Assembly (NCBI RefSeq): GCF_014837105.1
Contig: NZ_JACSPO010000009.1
Coordinates: 1 to 64,000 of the forward strand
Length of the DNA stretch: 64,000 nucleotides
DNA from: Oceanitalea stevensii
Lineage (GTDB): Bacteria > Actinomycetota > Actinomycetes > Actinomycetales > Actinomycetaceae
Direction of reading: 5' to 3'
A program made the translations under genes and the position numbers. This document shows positions 32,897 through 41,581 of this stretch, in pieces. Each line of letters opens with the position of its first letter. Positions within the stretch are counted from its first letter, which is position 1. The notes below the pieces were generated by a model. That model did not search any database, was not told the DNA's origin, and saw only the letters and a program-made list of their open reading frames with translations.

Positions 32897-35550
32897 CGCG
32901 GCCCCACCCCGAGCACCCGGACGACGGCGCCCTGCGCCGCGTCGCTCGCGTCGAGGTCGACGACGGCCCAGATGCCCCAGTCGTGCTCGCCCTGCGGGTC
33001 GTCCAGGGTCTGGCGCACGAGCCACAGGCGGCCGTCGCCCGCCAGCGCGAGGGCGGCGTCGTCATCCTCCGGCAGGCCGGCGCGGAGGAGGTCCTCCCGG
33101 GAGGGGCGCTCGTCGATCGTGACGAGCGCGGCGGCGCGGGCGGCGTTGTCGGTGCCGAGCCAGTCGTAGTCCTGCCAGTACGGGTCCATCGCCTGCGCCC
33201 AGCGCTCCGCGTCCCAGCCGTCGGCGCCGTGCATGGCGCCGAGCGGCTCGTAGTGCTCGCGGGCGAGGAGCTCCACGCGCGTGAACAGCGCCTTGCGGAT
33301 GGTGACCCGGAAGCCGTGGCGGTTGCGGGTGAAGGCGACCGGCTCGCCGTCCTCGCCCTCCCCGAAGCGGCGCTCGACGCCGTCGGCGGAGTCGGCCGGC
33401 GCGGTGGGCTCGCCGGCGCCCATGAGGGACTCCCACTCGTCGAGGAGGCTGGAGTCGACCGAGCGGATGTGGTCCCCGAGCCAGCCGATGATCTCCTCGA
33501 CCTCCTCGGTGCGGGCGCGCTCGGGCACGACCTGGCGCAGCGCCCGGTAGGCGTCGGTGAGGTAGCGCAGGACCACGCCCTCGCTGCGCCCGACGTCGTA
33601 GCGGGAGACGAGCTCGGAGAAGGTCATCGCGTTCTCGACCATCTCGCGCACCACGGACTTCGGCTTGAGCTCCTGGTCCCCGACCCACGGGTTGGTCTGG
33701 CGGTAGGTGGCGAGCGCCGGCTCGAGCATCTCGGCGAGGGGGCGCGGCCAGGTGATCTCCTCCAGCGCCTCCATCCGCTCCTCGTACTCCATGCCCTCGG
33801 CCTTCATCGCCCCGATGGCCTCGCCGCGCGCGTGGCGCTGCTGGCCGTACAGGAGCGGGCGCGGGTCCTCGAGGGTGGCCTCGATGACGGAGACGACGTC
33901 GAGGGCGAAGTCGGGGGAGTCCTCGTCGAGGAGGTCGATGGCGGCCAGCGCGAAGGGGGACAGCGGGGCGTTGAGGGCGAACTCGCGCGGCAGGTCCACG
34001 GTGAGGTGGACGTAGGGCTCGCCGGGGTGGGCGCGGCGCCAGGCGGCGTCGCGGTGCTCGACGACGCCCGCGGTGCGCAGCGAGCGATAGATCTCCGCGG
34101 CGCGGCGCAGGTGGGCGTTCCAGGTGGTGGGCGGCTCGTGGTTGTCGGTGAGCAGCCGGTACATCGCCGTGACGGGGTCGCCCGGGCGGGCGAGCACCGA
34201 GAGCACCATCGTGTGGGTGACGGAGAACTGGCTGGTCAGCGGCTCCGGCTCGGCGTCACGGAGGCGCTCGAAGGTCTTGTCGGTCCAGTTGACGACGCCG
34301 GACGGGGCCTTCTTGCGGACGATCTTGCGGCGCTTCTTCTCGTCGTCCCCGGCCTTGGCCAGCGCCTTGGCGTTCTCGATGACGTGCTCGGGGGCCTGGA
34401 CGACGACCTCGCCGGTGGTGTCGTAGCCGGCCCGCCCGGCACGACCGGCGATCTGGTGGAACTCCCGGGCCGTGAGGTGGCGGGAGCGCTCGCCGTCGAA
34501 CTTCGTGAGCGAGGTGAGGACGACGGTGCGGATCGGCACGTTGATCCCCACCCCGAGGGTGTCGGTGCCGCAGACGACGGCGAGCAGGCCGGACTGGGTG
34601 AGCCGCTCGACGAGCCGCCGGTAGCGCGGGAGCATGCCGGCGTGGTGGACGCCGATGCCCAGGCGCAGGAGCCGCGACAGGGTCTGGCCGAAGCCCTTGG
34701 CGAAGCGGAAGTCGCCGATCGCCGTCGCGATCTGGTCGCGGCGCTCGCGGGAGGCGACGGTGACGGAGGTGAGCGACTGGGCCCGCTCGACGGCGTCCTT
34801 CTGCGCGAAGTGGACGACGTAGACGGGGGAGCGGCCCTGCTCGACGAGCCGCTGGAGGAGGTCCTGGATCGGCTCGAGGGAGTAGTCGAAGGTGAGCGGG
34901 ACGGGACGCTCGGCGCCCGAGACGACGGCCACCTCGCGGCCCGTGCGCCGGGTGAGGTCCCGCTCGAAGAAGGAGACGTCACCGAGCGTGCCGGACATGA
35001 GGACGAACTGGGTGTTCGTCAGCTCGAGCAGGGGCACCTGCCAGGCCCAGCCGCGCTGGGGGTCGGCGTAGAAGTGGAACTCGTCCATGACGACGACGCC
35101 CACGTCCAGCCCGGCGCCCTCGCGCAGCGCCTGGTTGGCGAGGATCTCCGCGGTGCAGCAGATGATCGGCGCCTCGGGGTTGATCGCGGAGTCCCCGGTG
35201 ACCATGCCGACGTTGTGCGAGCCGAAGAGCGCGACGAGGTCGAAGAACTTCTCCGAGACGAGCGCCTTGAGCGGGGCGGTGTAGTACGTGCGCTCGCCGC
35301 GGGCCAGGGCGACGGTGTGCGCGGCGAGCGCGATCATCGTCTTCCCCGAGCCGGTGGGGGTGGAGACGATGACGTGGGAGCCGGTGGTGATCTCGAGCAG
35401 CGCCTCCTCCTGGTGGGGGTAGAGCGCGCGCCCGGTGCCCTCCGCCCAGGTGGTGAAGCCCTCGTAGAGCGCGTCGGCGTCGAGCGCGCCGTCGGCGGCC
35501 GCCTCGTCCTCGAGGCGGTCCAGCAGGGCGTTGAGCTCGTGGGTGGTCAC
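32893..35550 (-). CDS. Ski2-like DEAD/DEAH-box helicase with DUF3516
   Basis: An 885-residue helicase. Domain 1 has the Q-like YPHQEEALL, Walker A STPTGSGKT (residues 63-71), motif II MDEFHFY and motif III MSGTLGD. Domain 2 has HHAGMLPRYRRLVERL, CGTDTLGVGINVP and the arginine-rich QIAGRAGRAGYD. This order fits Ski2-like RNA helicases. The C-terminal 350 residues match the actinobacterial DUF3516 extension (ITWPRPLAEMLEPAL, WLGDHIRSVDSSLLDEWESL). RNA processing or surveillance is the likely role. The GTG at 35550 is the start; the longer frame to 35688 has no ribosome site and overlaps the upstream promoter of the protease. First gene of a three-gene coupled operon. Confidence 0.88.
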   Translation of the reverse strand: MTTHELNALLDRLEDEAAADGALDADALYEGFTTWAEGTGRALYPHQEEALLEITTGSHVIVSTPTGSGKTMIALAAHTVALARGERTYYTAPLKALVSEKFFDLVALFGSHNVGMVTGDSAINPEAPIICCTAEILANQALREGAGLDVGVVVMDEFHFYADPQRGWAWQVPLLELTNTQFVLMSGTLGDVSFFERDLTRRTGREVAVVSGAERPVPLTFDYSLEPIQDLLQRLVEQGRSPVYVVHFAQKDAVERAQSLTSVTVASRERRDQIATAIGDFRFAKGFGQTLSRLLRLGIGVHHAGMLPRYRRLVERLTQSGLLAVVCGTDTLGVGINVPIRTVVLTSLTKFDGERSRHLTAREFHQIAGRAGRAGYDTTGEVVVQAPEHVIENAKALAKAGDDEKKRRKIVRKKAPSGVVNWTDKTFERLRDAEPEPLTSQFSVTHTMVLSVLARPGDPVTAMYRLLTDNHEPPTTWNAHLRRAAEIYRSLRTAGVVEHRDAAWRRAHPGEPYVHLTVDLPREFALNAPLSPFALAAIDLLDEDSPDFALDVVSVIEATLEDPRPLLYGQQRHARGEAIGAMKAEGMEYEERMEALEEITWPRPLAEMLEPALATYRQTNPWVGDQELKPKSVVREMVENAMTFSELVSRYDVGRSEGVVLRYLTDAYRALRQVVPERARTEEVEEIIGWLGDHIRSVDSSLLDEWESLMGAGEPTAPADSADGVERRFGEGEDGEPVAFTRNRHGFRVTIRKALFTRVELLAREHYEPLGAMHGADGWDAERWAQAMDPYWQDYDWLGTDNAARAAALVTIDERPSREDLLRAGLPEDDDAALALAGDGRLWLVRQTLDDPQGEHDWGIWAVVDLDASDAAQGAVVRVLGVGPR

Positions 35551-35686
35551 GCCGCCAGTCTCGCAGAGGGCGACGACACGCCACCCCTCCCGCCGGGAGC
35601 CGGGTCCCGCCCGCGGCCTCACCGGCGGCGGTTGTCGGTGGTCGCTCCTACGCTCGGGAACGAGGCACCGACCTGAGGGGGCAGCC

Positions 35687-37516
35687 ATGGCGACGATGAC
35701 CGGTCGCGACTTCCCGGAGCGCGTCTACGCGCTCTGCCAGCCAGGCGGGGCACCGGCCTCGCTCTTCGCGCCGGGGCAGGTGGTGACGGCCCGGACGGTG
35801 GAGCGGTTCTACGCCTCCGAGGAGGACGTCGCGCGCACCGCCGCGGCGCTGACGGAGGCCGGCTTCGAGGTGCTCCACACCTCCCGGCTCCTCGTCAACG
35901 TCGCCGGTCCGCCGGAGCTCTTCGAGGAGGTCTTCGGGCGGCGGCTCCACACGGAGGAGCGGGAGGTCGTCAAGCCGGGGTCCGTGCGGGGCACGGGCAC
36001 CTTCATCGACTCCGAGGGCGGCGCGGTCCCCGGCCTGCTGGAGACGGCGGGCTCCGCGCTCGCCGACGTCGTCGCGGCCGTGGCGATCGAGGAGCCGTAC
36101 TACCCGGCGTCCGTGCTGCCCGGGCCGGTGCCGTCGGCCGACCCGCCGGCGGCGGACTACTGGCACCTCACGCTGCCGGACCAGCTCGCCACCGCGCTGC
36201 GGGCCGACGGGCCGCACCGCGACGGCGTGACCGGTGCGGGCGTGCGGGTGGCGATGGTGGACACCGGCTTCCAGTCCCACCCCTTCTTCACCTCCCGCGG
36301 CTACCGGGTGGAGCCCACGGTCCTGGGCCCCGGCACGGCCGACCCGGAGGTCGACGAGAACGGGCACGGCACCGGCGAGGCGGCGAACGTCTTCGCCGCC
36401 GCCCCGGACGTCACGCTGCTGCCGGTCAAGGCGGCCACGGCCTCCGGCGCGCTCGTCAACGTCACGGCCGCGTTCACGGCCGCGGTGGCCCTGCGGCCGG
36501 ACGTCGTGACGAACAGCTGGGGCTCCGACCAGCCCGGCCTGCCGCTCAGCGCCGCGAACCAGGCGCTGGCGGCGGCGGTCGCGGCGGCGGTGGCCGACGG
36601 CGTCGTCGTCGTCTTCTCCGCGGGCAACGGCTCCTGGGGCTTCCCCGGGCAGCACCCCGACGTCATCTCCGCCGGCGGCGTCTACCAGGGCCCCGGCGGC
36701 GAGCTGCGCGCCTCCGACTACTCCAGCGGCTTCGTCTCCCGTGTCTACCCGGGCCGGCGGGTGCCGGACGTCAGCGGACTGGTCGGCCTGCTCCCCGCGG
36801 CGATGTACCTCATGCTCCCCGTGCCGCCGGGCTGCGCCATCGACCGCGACCTCGCCGGCGGCACCCACCCCGAGGGCGACGAGACGGGGCCCGACGACGG
36901 GTGGGCGGCCTTCAGCGGCACCTCCGCGGCCGCCCCGCAGCTCGCCGGGGTGTGCGCACTGCTCGCCCAGGCGGCACCCGGGACCGCGCCGGACCGGGTG
37001 CGGGAGGTGCTCGCCGCGACGGCGCGCGACGTCACCGCCGGGACCAACCACCCCGAGTTCGGGGAGCCCGCCGGGCCGGGACCGGACCTCGCCACCGGGC
37101 CCGGGCTCGTGGACGCCGCCGCGGCGCTCGCCGCGCTGGGGGAGGGCTCCGGGACCGGCGGGACGGCTGTGGCGCTCGTCATGCTCCGGTCGCCGTCGGG
37201 TGAGGAGCCGGCCTCGTTCCGCGCGGCGACGAGCAGCGAGTGGGTGCCCGCTGCCGGCACCGTCCGGGAGGTGGCTGCGGCGCTGCGGCGGGTCGGGTTC
37301 ACGGTCGGCCCGGCCTCGGGCCCCACCCTGTCGATCGCCGCGCCGCCGGCCGTGTTCGCGCGGGTCTTCGCCACCGAGCCGGTGCGCGCGGACGACGGCG
37401 GGTGGACCAGCGGGCGGGGTGACTCGCTGCCGCTCGACACGCTGCCCGAGCAGCTGAGGGAGGTGGTGCGCGCCGTCGTCCTCGAGCGGCCGGCCGAGCT
37501 CCACACCGGCCCGTGA
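35687..37516 (+). CDS. S8 subtilase-type peptidase with prodomain-like modules at both ends
   Basis: A 609-residue subtilase. The triad is Asp192 (VAMVDTGFQ), His227 (ENGHGTGEAANVF) and Ser413 (FSGTSAAAPQLAG), with oxyanion Asn314 (SAGNGS). Residues about 28-95 look like a kumamolisin/subtilase activation domain (EEDVARTAAALTEAGFEVLH, then PPELFEEVFGRRL). Residues about 520-570 repeat that pattern (VREVAAALRRVGFTV, then PPAVFARVFATEP). No signal peptide or membrane anchor is seen, so the enzyme may stay in the cytoplasm or use another route. The ATG at 35687 follows GAGGGG. It is divergent from the helicase operon. Substrate unknown. Confidence 0.85.
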   Translation: MATMTGRDFPERVYALCQPGGAPASLFAPGQVVTARTVERFYASEEDVARTAAALTEAGFEVLHTSRLLVNVAGPPELFEEVFGRRLHTEEREVVKPGSVRGTGTFIDSEGGAVPGLLETAGSALADVVAAVAIEEPYYPASVLPGPVPSADPPAADYWHLTLPDQLATALRADGPHRDGVTGAGVRVAMVDTGFQSHPFFTSRGYRVEPTVLGPGTADPEVDENGHGTGEAANVFAAAPDVTLLPVKAATASGALVNVTAAFTAAVALRPDVVTNSWGSDQPGLPLSAANQALAAAVAAAVADGVVVVFSAGNGSWGFPGQHPDVISAGGVYQGPGGELRASDYSSGFVSRVYPGRRVPDVSGLVGLLPAAMYLMLPVPPGCAIDRDLAGGTHPEGDETGPDDGWAAFSGTSAAAPQLAGVCALLAQAAPGTAPDRVREVLAATARDVTAGTNHPEFGEPAGPGPDLATGPGLVDAAAALAALGEGSGTGGTAVALVMLRSPSGEEPASFRAATSSEWVPAAGTVREVAAALRRVGFTVGPASGPTLSIAAPPAVFARVFATEPVRADDGGWTSGRGDSLPLDTLPEQLREVVRAVVLERPAELHTGP

Positions 37517-37612
37517 GCGGGCGGTGCCCCCGCGCGCCGTCGTCCGCGACGAGGAGTAACGTGCGCGCGTCGCATCGCCCGCCCGGGTGACCATCGCCGT
37601 CGGGAGTGGAAC

Positions 37613-39070
37613 GTGGACTCGCTCAACAGCGTGCTGGGAGACGTCAGCAACGGCCTGTACACCTACGTGCTCGTCGCGCTGCTCGTCGGGGCCGGCATCT
37701 ACTTCACCGTCCGCACCCGGGCGGTCCAGGTCCGGCTCTTCCCGCGGATGATCGCCGTCATCGCCCGGTCGCGCGGCGAGAGCCACGGCGGCATCAGCTC
37801 CTTCCAGGCCTTCGCCATCGGGCTCAGCTCGCGGGTGGGCACCGGCAACATCGCCGGTGTCGCCATCGCGCTCGCCCTCGGCGGGCCCGGCGCGATCTTC
37901 TGGATGTGGATGGTCGCGCTCGTCGGCATGGCCACGGCCTTCATCGAGGCGACGCTCGCCCAGATGTACAAGGTGCGCTGGCGTGACGGGACCTTCCGCG
38001 GCGGGCCGGCGTTCTACATCCAGCAGGGCCTGGGCTCGCGCGGCTGGGGCGCGGTCTTCGCCGTCCTGCTCATCTTCGTCTTCGGCTTCGCCTTCGAGAT
38101 GGTCCAGGCCAACACGATCGCGGCCACCCTCGACTCGGGCCACGGCGTGCCGGCGTGGGTCTCCGCTCTTCTCCTCGTCCTGCTCACCGCGCCCGTCGTC
38201 TTCGGCGGGATCCGGGCGGTGGCACGGGTCGCCGAGCTCCTCGCGCCCCTCATGGCCGCCGTCTACGTCCTCGTCGCGCTCGCCGTCATCGTCCTCAACA
38301 TCGGGGCGCTGCCCGAGGCGTTCGGGATGATCGTGCGGGGCGCCTTCGGGCTGGACGAGGCGCTCGCCGGCACCGGCGGCGGGCTGCTCGCGGCCGTCCT
38401 CAACGGTGCGCGGCGCGGCCTGTTCTCCAACGAGGCCGGCATGGGCTCGGACCCGAACGCGGCAGCGACCGCCACGGTCCGCCACCCGGCGCAGCAGGGG
38501 CTCATCCAGTCCCTCGGGGTCTTCGTCGACACGATCGTCGTGTGCTCGGCGACCGCCTTCATCGTGCTGCTCGCCGGCCCGTCCATCTACACGCCCGGCG
38601 AGACGACCGAGGACCAGGGCGCCGCGCTCACCCAGTCGGCCGCCGCGGCGTCGCTCGGGGACTGGGGGACGCTGCCGATGACCATCCTCATCTTCGTCTT
38701 CGCGTTCTCCTCGATCCTCGGCAACTTCTCCTACGCGGAGGTCAACGTCGACTTCCTCGCCCGCCGCCGGTGGGCGCCGATCGCGCTGCGCACGCTCGTC
38801 ACCCTCGCCGTGCTCGTCGGCGCGCTCGCCGAGCTCGCCCTCGTGTGGACGGTGGCGGACATCGCCATGGGGCTCATGGCGATCGTCAACCTCGTCGCGA
38901 TCCTCCACCTCGGGAAGTGGGCGCTCGGCGCGCTGCGGGACTTCGAGCAGTCCCGCAGCGGCAGGGCGCGGGTCTTCCTCGGCCGGGGCAACCCGCTGCT
39001 GCCCGGCGACCTGCCGGGCGACGTGTGGGTCTCGCGCGAGGAGGTCCCGACGGCGGACCGGGCGAGCTAG
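37613..39070 (+). CDS. AgcS-family sodium:alanine/glycine symporter
   Basis: A 485-residue transporter with ten to eleven membrane segments. Family marks are GLSSRVGTGNIAGVAIALAL and WMWMVALVGMATAFIEATLAQ, then GGPAFYIQQGLG and RRGLFSNEAGMGSDPNAAAT. It imports small amino acids with sodium. GTG 37613 is the start, with GGGAG upstream. Its stop overlaps the stop of the convergent VOC gene by three bases. No regulator is evident. Confidence 0.93.
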   Translation: MDSLNSVLGDVSNGLYTYVLVALLVGAGIYFTVRTRAVQVRLFPRMIAVIARSRGESHGGISSFQAFAIGLSSRVGTGNIAGVAIALALGGPGAIFWMWMVALVGMATAFIEATLAQMYKVRWRDGTFRGGPAFYIQQGLGSRGWGAVFAVLLIFVFGFAFEMVQANTIAATLDSGHGVPAWVSALLLVLLTAPVVFGGIRAVARVAELLAPLMAAVYVLVALAVIVLNIGALPEAFGMIVRGAFGLDEALAGTGGGLLAAVLNGARRGLFSNEAGMGSDPNAAATATVRHPAQQGLIQSLGVFVDTIVVCSATAFIVLLAGPSIYTPGETTEDQGAALTQSAAAASLGDWGTLPMTILIFVFAFSSILGNFSYAEVNVDFLARRRWAPIALRTLVTLAVLVGALAELALVWTVADIAMGLMAIVNLVAILHLGKWALGALRDFEQSRSGRARVFLGRGNPLLPGDLPGDVWVSREEVPTADRAS

Positions 39071-39468
39071 CCCTCGGCGGGCTTCATCATGGCGAGCTGG
39101 ATGAGGTTGCCGCACGTGTCGTCGAGGACGGCGACGACGACCGGCCCGTAGTCCGTCGCCTCCTGGGTGAACTGCACCCCGAGGGCCTTGAGGCGCTCGA
39201 CCTCGGCGTGGACGTCGTCGACGGCGAACTGGGTCCAGGGGATGCCGTCGGCGACGAGCGCCTCCTTGAAGACCTTCGACGCCGGGTGGCCGTCCGGCTC
39301 GAGCAGCACCTCCACGCCGTCGGGGTCGGCGGGGGAGACGACCGTCAGCCAACGGGCCTCACCCGCGGGGACGTCGGTCTTCTTCGTGAAGCCGAGCTTC
39401 TCGGTGTAGAACTCCAGGGCCTTGGCCTGGTCATCGACCAGCACGCTGGTCACGGTCACGCGGATCAT
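39067..39468 (-). CDS. VOC (glyoxalase-like) protein paired with ArsR
   Basis: A 133-residue vicinal-oxygen-chelate protein. VTSVLVDDQAKALEFYTEKLGF is the standard first beta-alpha-beta unit and QFAVDDVHAEVERLKALGV the second. Typical metal ligands are not obvious, so the activity is unknown. Its ATG overlaps the stop of the ArsR gene (ATGA). ArsR-VOC pairs of this kind are common in actinobacteria and are usually listed as extradiol-dioxygenase or bleomycin-resistance-like proteins. Confidence 0.88.
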   Translation of the reverse strand: MIRVTVTSVLVDDQAKALEFYTEKLGFTKKTDVPAGEARWLTVVSPADPDGVEVLLEPDGHPASKVFKEALVADGIPWTQFAVDDVHAEVERLKALGVQFTQEATDYGPVVVAVLDDTCGNLIQLAMMKPAEG

Positions 39469-39758
39469 GGGACGGGTTCCTCTCGGGTGGGCCAGCGCTC
39501 GGCGATCGAGCGCAGCGGCCGGGTGTCGATGTGGTGGAACTTGTACCGGCCCTCCCGCCGGGTACGGAGCAGGCCCGCGTCCTCCAGCACCGCGAGGTGC
39601 TGGGAGATGGCCTGCCGCGAGGAGGTCGAGCCGTGCTTCATGGCCAGCCGGCTGCAGATCTCGAAGAGGGTCTGCCCGTCACGCTCGGTCAGCTCGTCGA
39701 GGATCGTCCGCCGGGTGGCGTCGCTGAGTGCCCTGAACAGGACGGCGTCGTCGTCCAC
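39465..39758 (-). CDS. ArsR-family transcriptional regulator
   Basis: A 97-residue winged-helix protein: LFRALSDATRRTILDELTER at the start, recognition region STSSRQAISQHLAVLEDAGL and wing RTRREGRYKFHHID. No metal-binding ELCVCDL cysteine pair is present; Cys35 is the only cysteine noted. AAGGAGGGG precedes the ATG. An inverted repeat at 39773-39786 lies 15 bases upstream. It probably represses itself and the coupled VOC gene. Confidence 0.9.
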   Translation of the reverse strand: MDDDAVLFRALSDATRRTILDELTERDGQTLFEICSRLAMKHGSTSSRQAISQHLAVLEDAGLLRTRREGRYKFHHIDTRPLRSIAERWPTREEPVP

Positions 39759-39772
39759 CCCTCCTTTATAGG

Positions 39773-39786
39773 CAAGTGACTACTTG
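39773..39786. promoter_or_regulatory. ArsR-type operator
   Basis: CAAGTGACTACTTG is a perfect inverted repeat (CAAGT-N4-ACTTG) just upstream of the ArsR ribosome site and within the few bases after the convergent end of the TetR gene. Position and symmetry suit an autoregulatory ArsR site. Confidence 0.6.
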
Positions 39787-39790
39787 CGTG

Positions 39791-40372
39791 TCAAGACCTT
39801 TCGGCGGCACTGCGGTGCGCCTCCACCGCCGACTCGGCCAGCCGGCGGCCGACGACGACGGCGGAGGCCGGGGCGCCGCGGAGGAAGCTCGCGAGGGTCC
39901 CGTTGTAGACGAGCAGGACCTCGTCGGCCAGCTCCTGTGCCGTCGCGCCGGCGATCGGGCCGGCGAGGTGGAGGAGGCGCTCGGCGAGCAGGGCGGTGTC
40001 GGCCGCGACGGCGTCGGCGATCTCCCCCTCCTGCGCGGTGTGCTCGGCGGCGGTCGCGAGGAAGGCGCACCAGCGGGTCGTGCGGTCCTCGCGGTAGGCC
40101 GCGAGGGCGTCGAAGAGTGCCAGCAGCCGCGACGTGTCGTCGCCCGCCGCGAGGACGTGCGCGTCCCACACCCGCTGCCAGTCCGCGAGGCGCCGGCGCA
40201 GCGCCTGCGCGACGAGCGCGTCCTTGCTGCCGAAGTGGGCGTACATCGTGGCGGGCGAGACCTCGGCCTGGCGGAGCAGCTCGTCGACGGGGGTGGCGCG
40301 GATGCCGCTGCTGAACAGGACGGACTCCGCGGCGTCGAGGAGGCGGTCGCGGGCGGACGGGCGAGTGGGCAT
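39791..40372 (-). CDS. TetR-family regulator of the divergent MFS transporter
   Basis: A 193-residue TetR protein with HTH VDELLRQAEVSPATMYAHFG and GSKDALVAQAL. The C-terminal ligand domain contains a TetR_C-like stretch (RTTRWCAFLATAAEHTAQEGE). I chose the ATG at 40372 (MPTRPSARDRLLDAAE). A longer frame to 40417 would run across the operator. It is divergent from the MFS gene, with matching palindromes at each end of the 81-base gap, so it likely represses both. Confidence 0.9.
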   Translation of the reverse strand: MPTRPSARDRLLDAAESVLFSSGIRATPVDELLRQAEVSPATMYAHFGSKDALVAQALRRRLADWQRVWDAHVLAAGDDTSRLLALFDALAAYREDRTTRWCAFLATAAEHTAQEGEIADAVAADTALLAERLLHLAGPIAGATAQELADEVLLVYNGTLASFLRGAPASAVVVGRRLAESAVEAHRSAAERS

Positions 40373-40380
40373 GGTCCTAC

Positions 40381-40435
40381 CGTAACGACCGTTCCGCACG
40401 AACGGCAGTTTCGGCATACCGTAACGAGCGTTACG
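40381..40435. promoter_or_regulatory. Two TetR-type operators between divergent TetR and MFS genes
   Basis: CGTAACGAGCGTTACG (40420-40435) is a palindrome with perfect seven-base arms. CGTAACGACCGTTCCG (40381-40396) is the same site with one mismatch. The first lies just before the MFS ribosome site and the second before the TetR start, so each promoter has its own copy. Confidence 0.8.
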
Positions 40436-40453
40436 ATTCGAGGAGGTGCACGA

Positions 40454-41581
40454 ATGGCACGTGTGGTGCTCAGCGGCATGGCTCTCATCGCGGCGACGTA
40501 CGGGCTCGCGCGCTTCGGGTACGGGCTCTTCCTCCCGCGGCTCGAGGAGGCCTTCACCCTCGGTCCGGCCGTGTCCGGGACGGTCCAGGCCGGCAGCTTC
40601 CTCGCGTACTGCCTGTGCGCGCTGACCGCGTCGCGGATGGGGAGCCGGCCACGCGCCGTCGTGGCGTGGGCGGGCGTCACGGCGTGCGTCGGGAGTCTCG
40701 GTGTCGCGCTCGCGCCGAGCGCCGTGATCCTCGCGCTCAGCGTCGTCGTCGCGGGTGCGGGCGCCGGGTTCGCGACGCCGGGTCTCGTCTCGGTGGTCGA
40801 GCGCAACGTGGCCCCGGAGCGGCAGGAGACCGCGCAGACGATCGTCAACGCCGGCACCGGGGCCGGGATCGTCCTCGCCGGTGGGATGGCGCTCGTCGCG
40901 GGGAGCCAGTGGCGCCTCGCCTGGGTGGCCATCGCTGCCGTCTCGGCGGTCGCGACGGTCGCCAGCCTCCGCGCCGACCGGGCCGGGGGCGGTGAGCGGA
41001 AGCGCTCGTCGGGCGTTGCCCGGGGCGAGCTCGGCCAGCTCGCGAGGCCGCTCTCGGCCGCGGTTCTGGCGGGGTGCTCGAGTGCCGCGGTGTGGACCTT
41101 CGGCCGGTCCCTCATGGCCGGGTCGGCCTCCGACGGCGGGTCGATCGCCGCGTGGATGGTGCTCGGCGCGTGCGGCGTGCTCGGCGCGGTCGCCGGCCCG
41201 CTCGTCCAGACCTGGGACCTGCGCACCGCCTGGGCCCTCACGTGCGGGGCGATGGCGGCCGCGACGGTGACCCTCGGGCTGGTGCCGTCCGGCGTGCCCG
41301 CCGTCGTCGCCGTCGGGGTCTTCGGGGCGACCTACACCGCGATGTCCGGGGTCCTCATCGTGTGGGCCGTCCGCGTCCTGCCGCGGTCCTCCGCCGCCGG
41401 GACGGTCGTGCTGTTCATCGCGCTGGCGCTCGGCCAGGCCGCGGGGTCGGTGCTCGTCGGGGCGCTGCTCGGCGCCACCTCGGCGGCCGTTGCCTTCTCG
41501 GTCGCCGGTGCTGTCGGCGTGGTCGCGACCCTCGTCGTCGTCATGCAGCGGGAGCGACGGACCGCGGCGGCGGTGGGCTGA
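40454..41581 (+). CDS. MFS transporter
   Basis: A 375-residue major-facilitator protein with about ten to twelve membrane segments in two halves, joined by a basic loop near residue 185 (ADRAGGGERKRSS). The start GMALIAATYGLARFGYGLFL resembles the YbfB/UMF-type branch. The ATG at 40454 follows AGGAGG. Control by the divergent TetR gene suggests efflux of a small, perhaps toxic, compound. The substrate is unknown. Confidence 0.88.
   Translation: MARVVLSGMALIAATYGLARFGYGLFLPRLEEAFTLGPAVSGTVQAGSFLAYCLCALTASRMGSRPRAVVAWAGVTACVGSLGVALAPSAVILALSVVVAGAGAGFATPGLVSVVERNVAPERQETAQTIVNAGTGAGIVLAGGMALVAGSQWRLAWVAIAAVSAVATVASLRADRAGGGERKRSSGVARGELGQLARPLSAAVLAGCSSAAVWTFGRSLMAGSASDGGSIAAWMVLGACGVLGAVAGPLVQTWDLRTAWALTCGAMAAATVTLGLVPSGVPAVVAVGVFGATYTAMSGVLIVWAVRVLPRSSAAGTVVLFIALALGQAAGSVLVGALLGATSAAVAFSVAGAVGVVATLVVVMQRERRTAAAVG

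Noticed and set aside
39067..39468. Bleomycin resistance or extradiol dioxygenase for the VOC protein
   Set aside because: The fold alone does not support either activity and key metal ligands are not evident.
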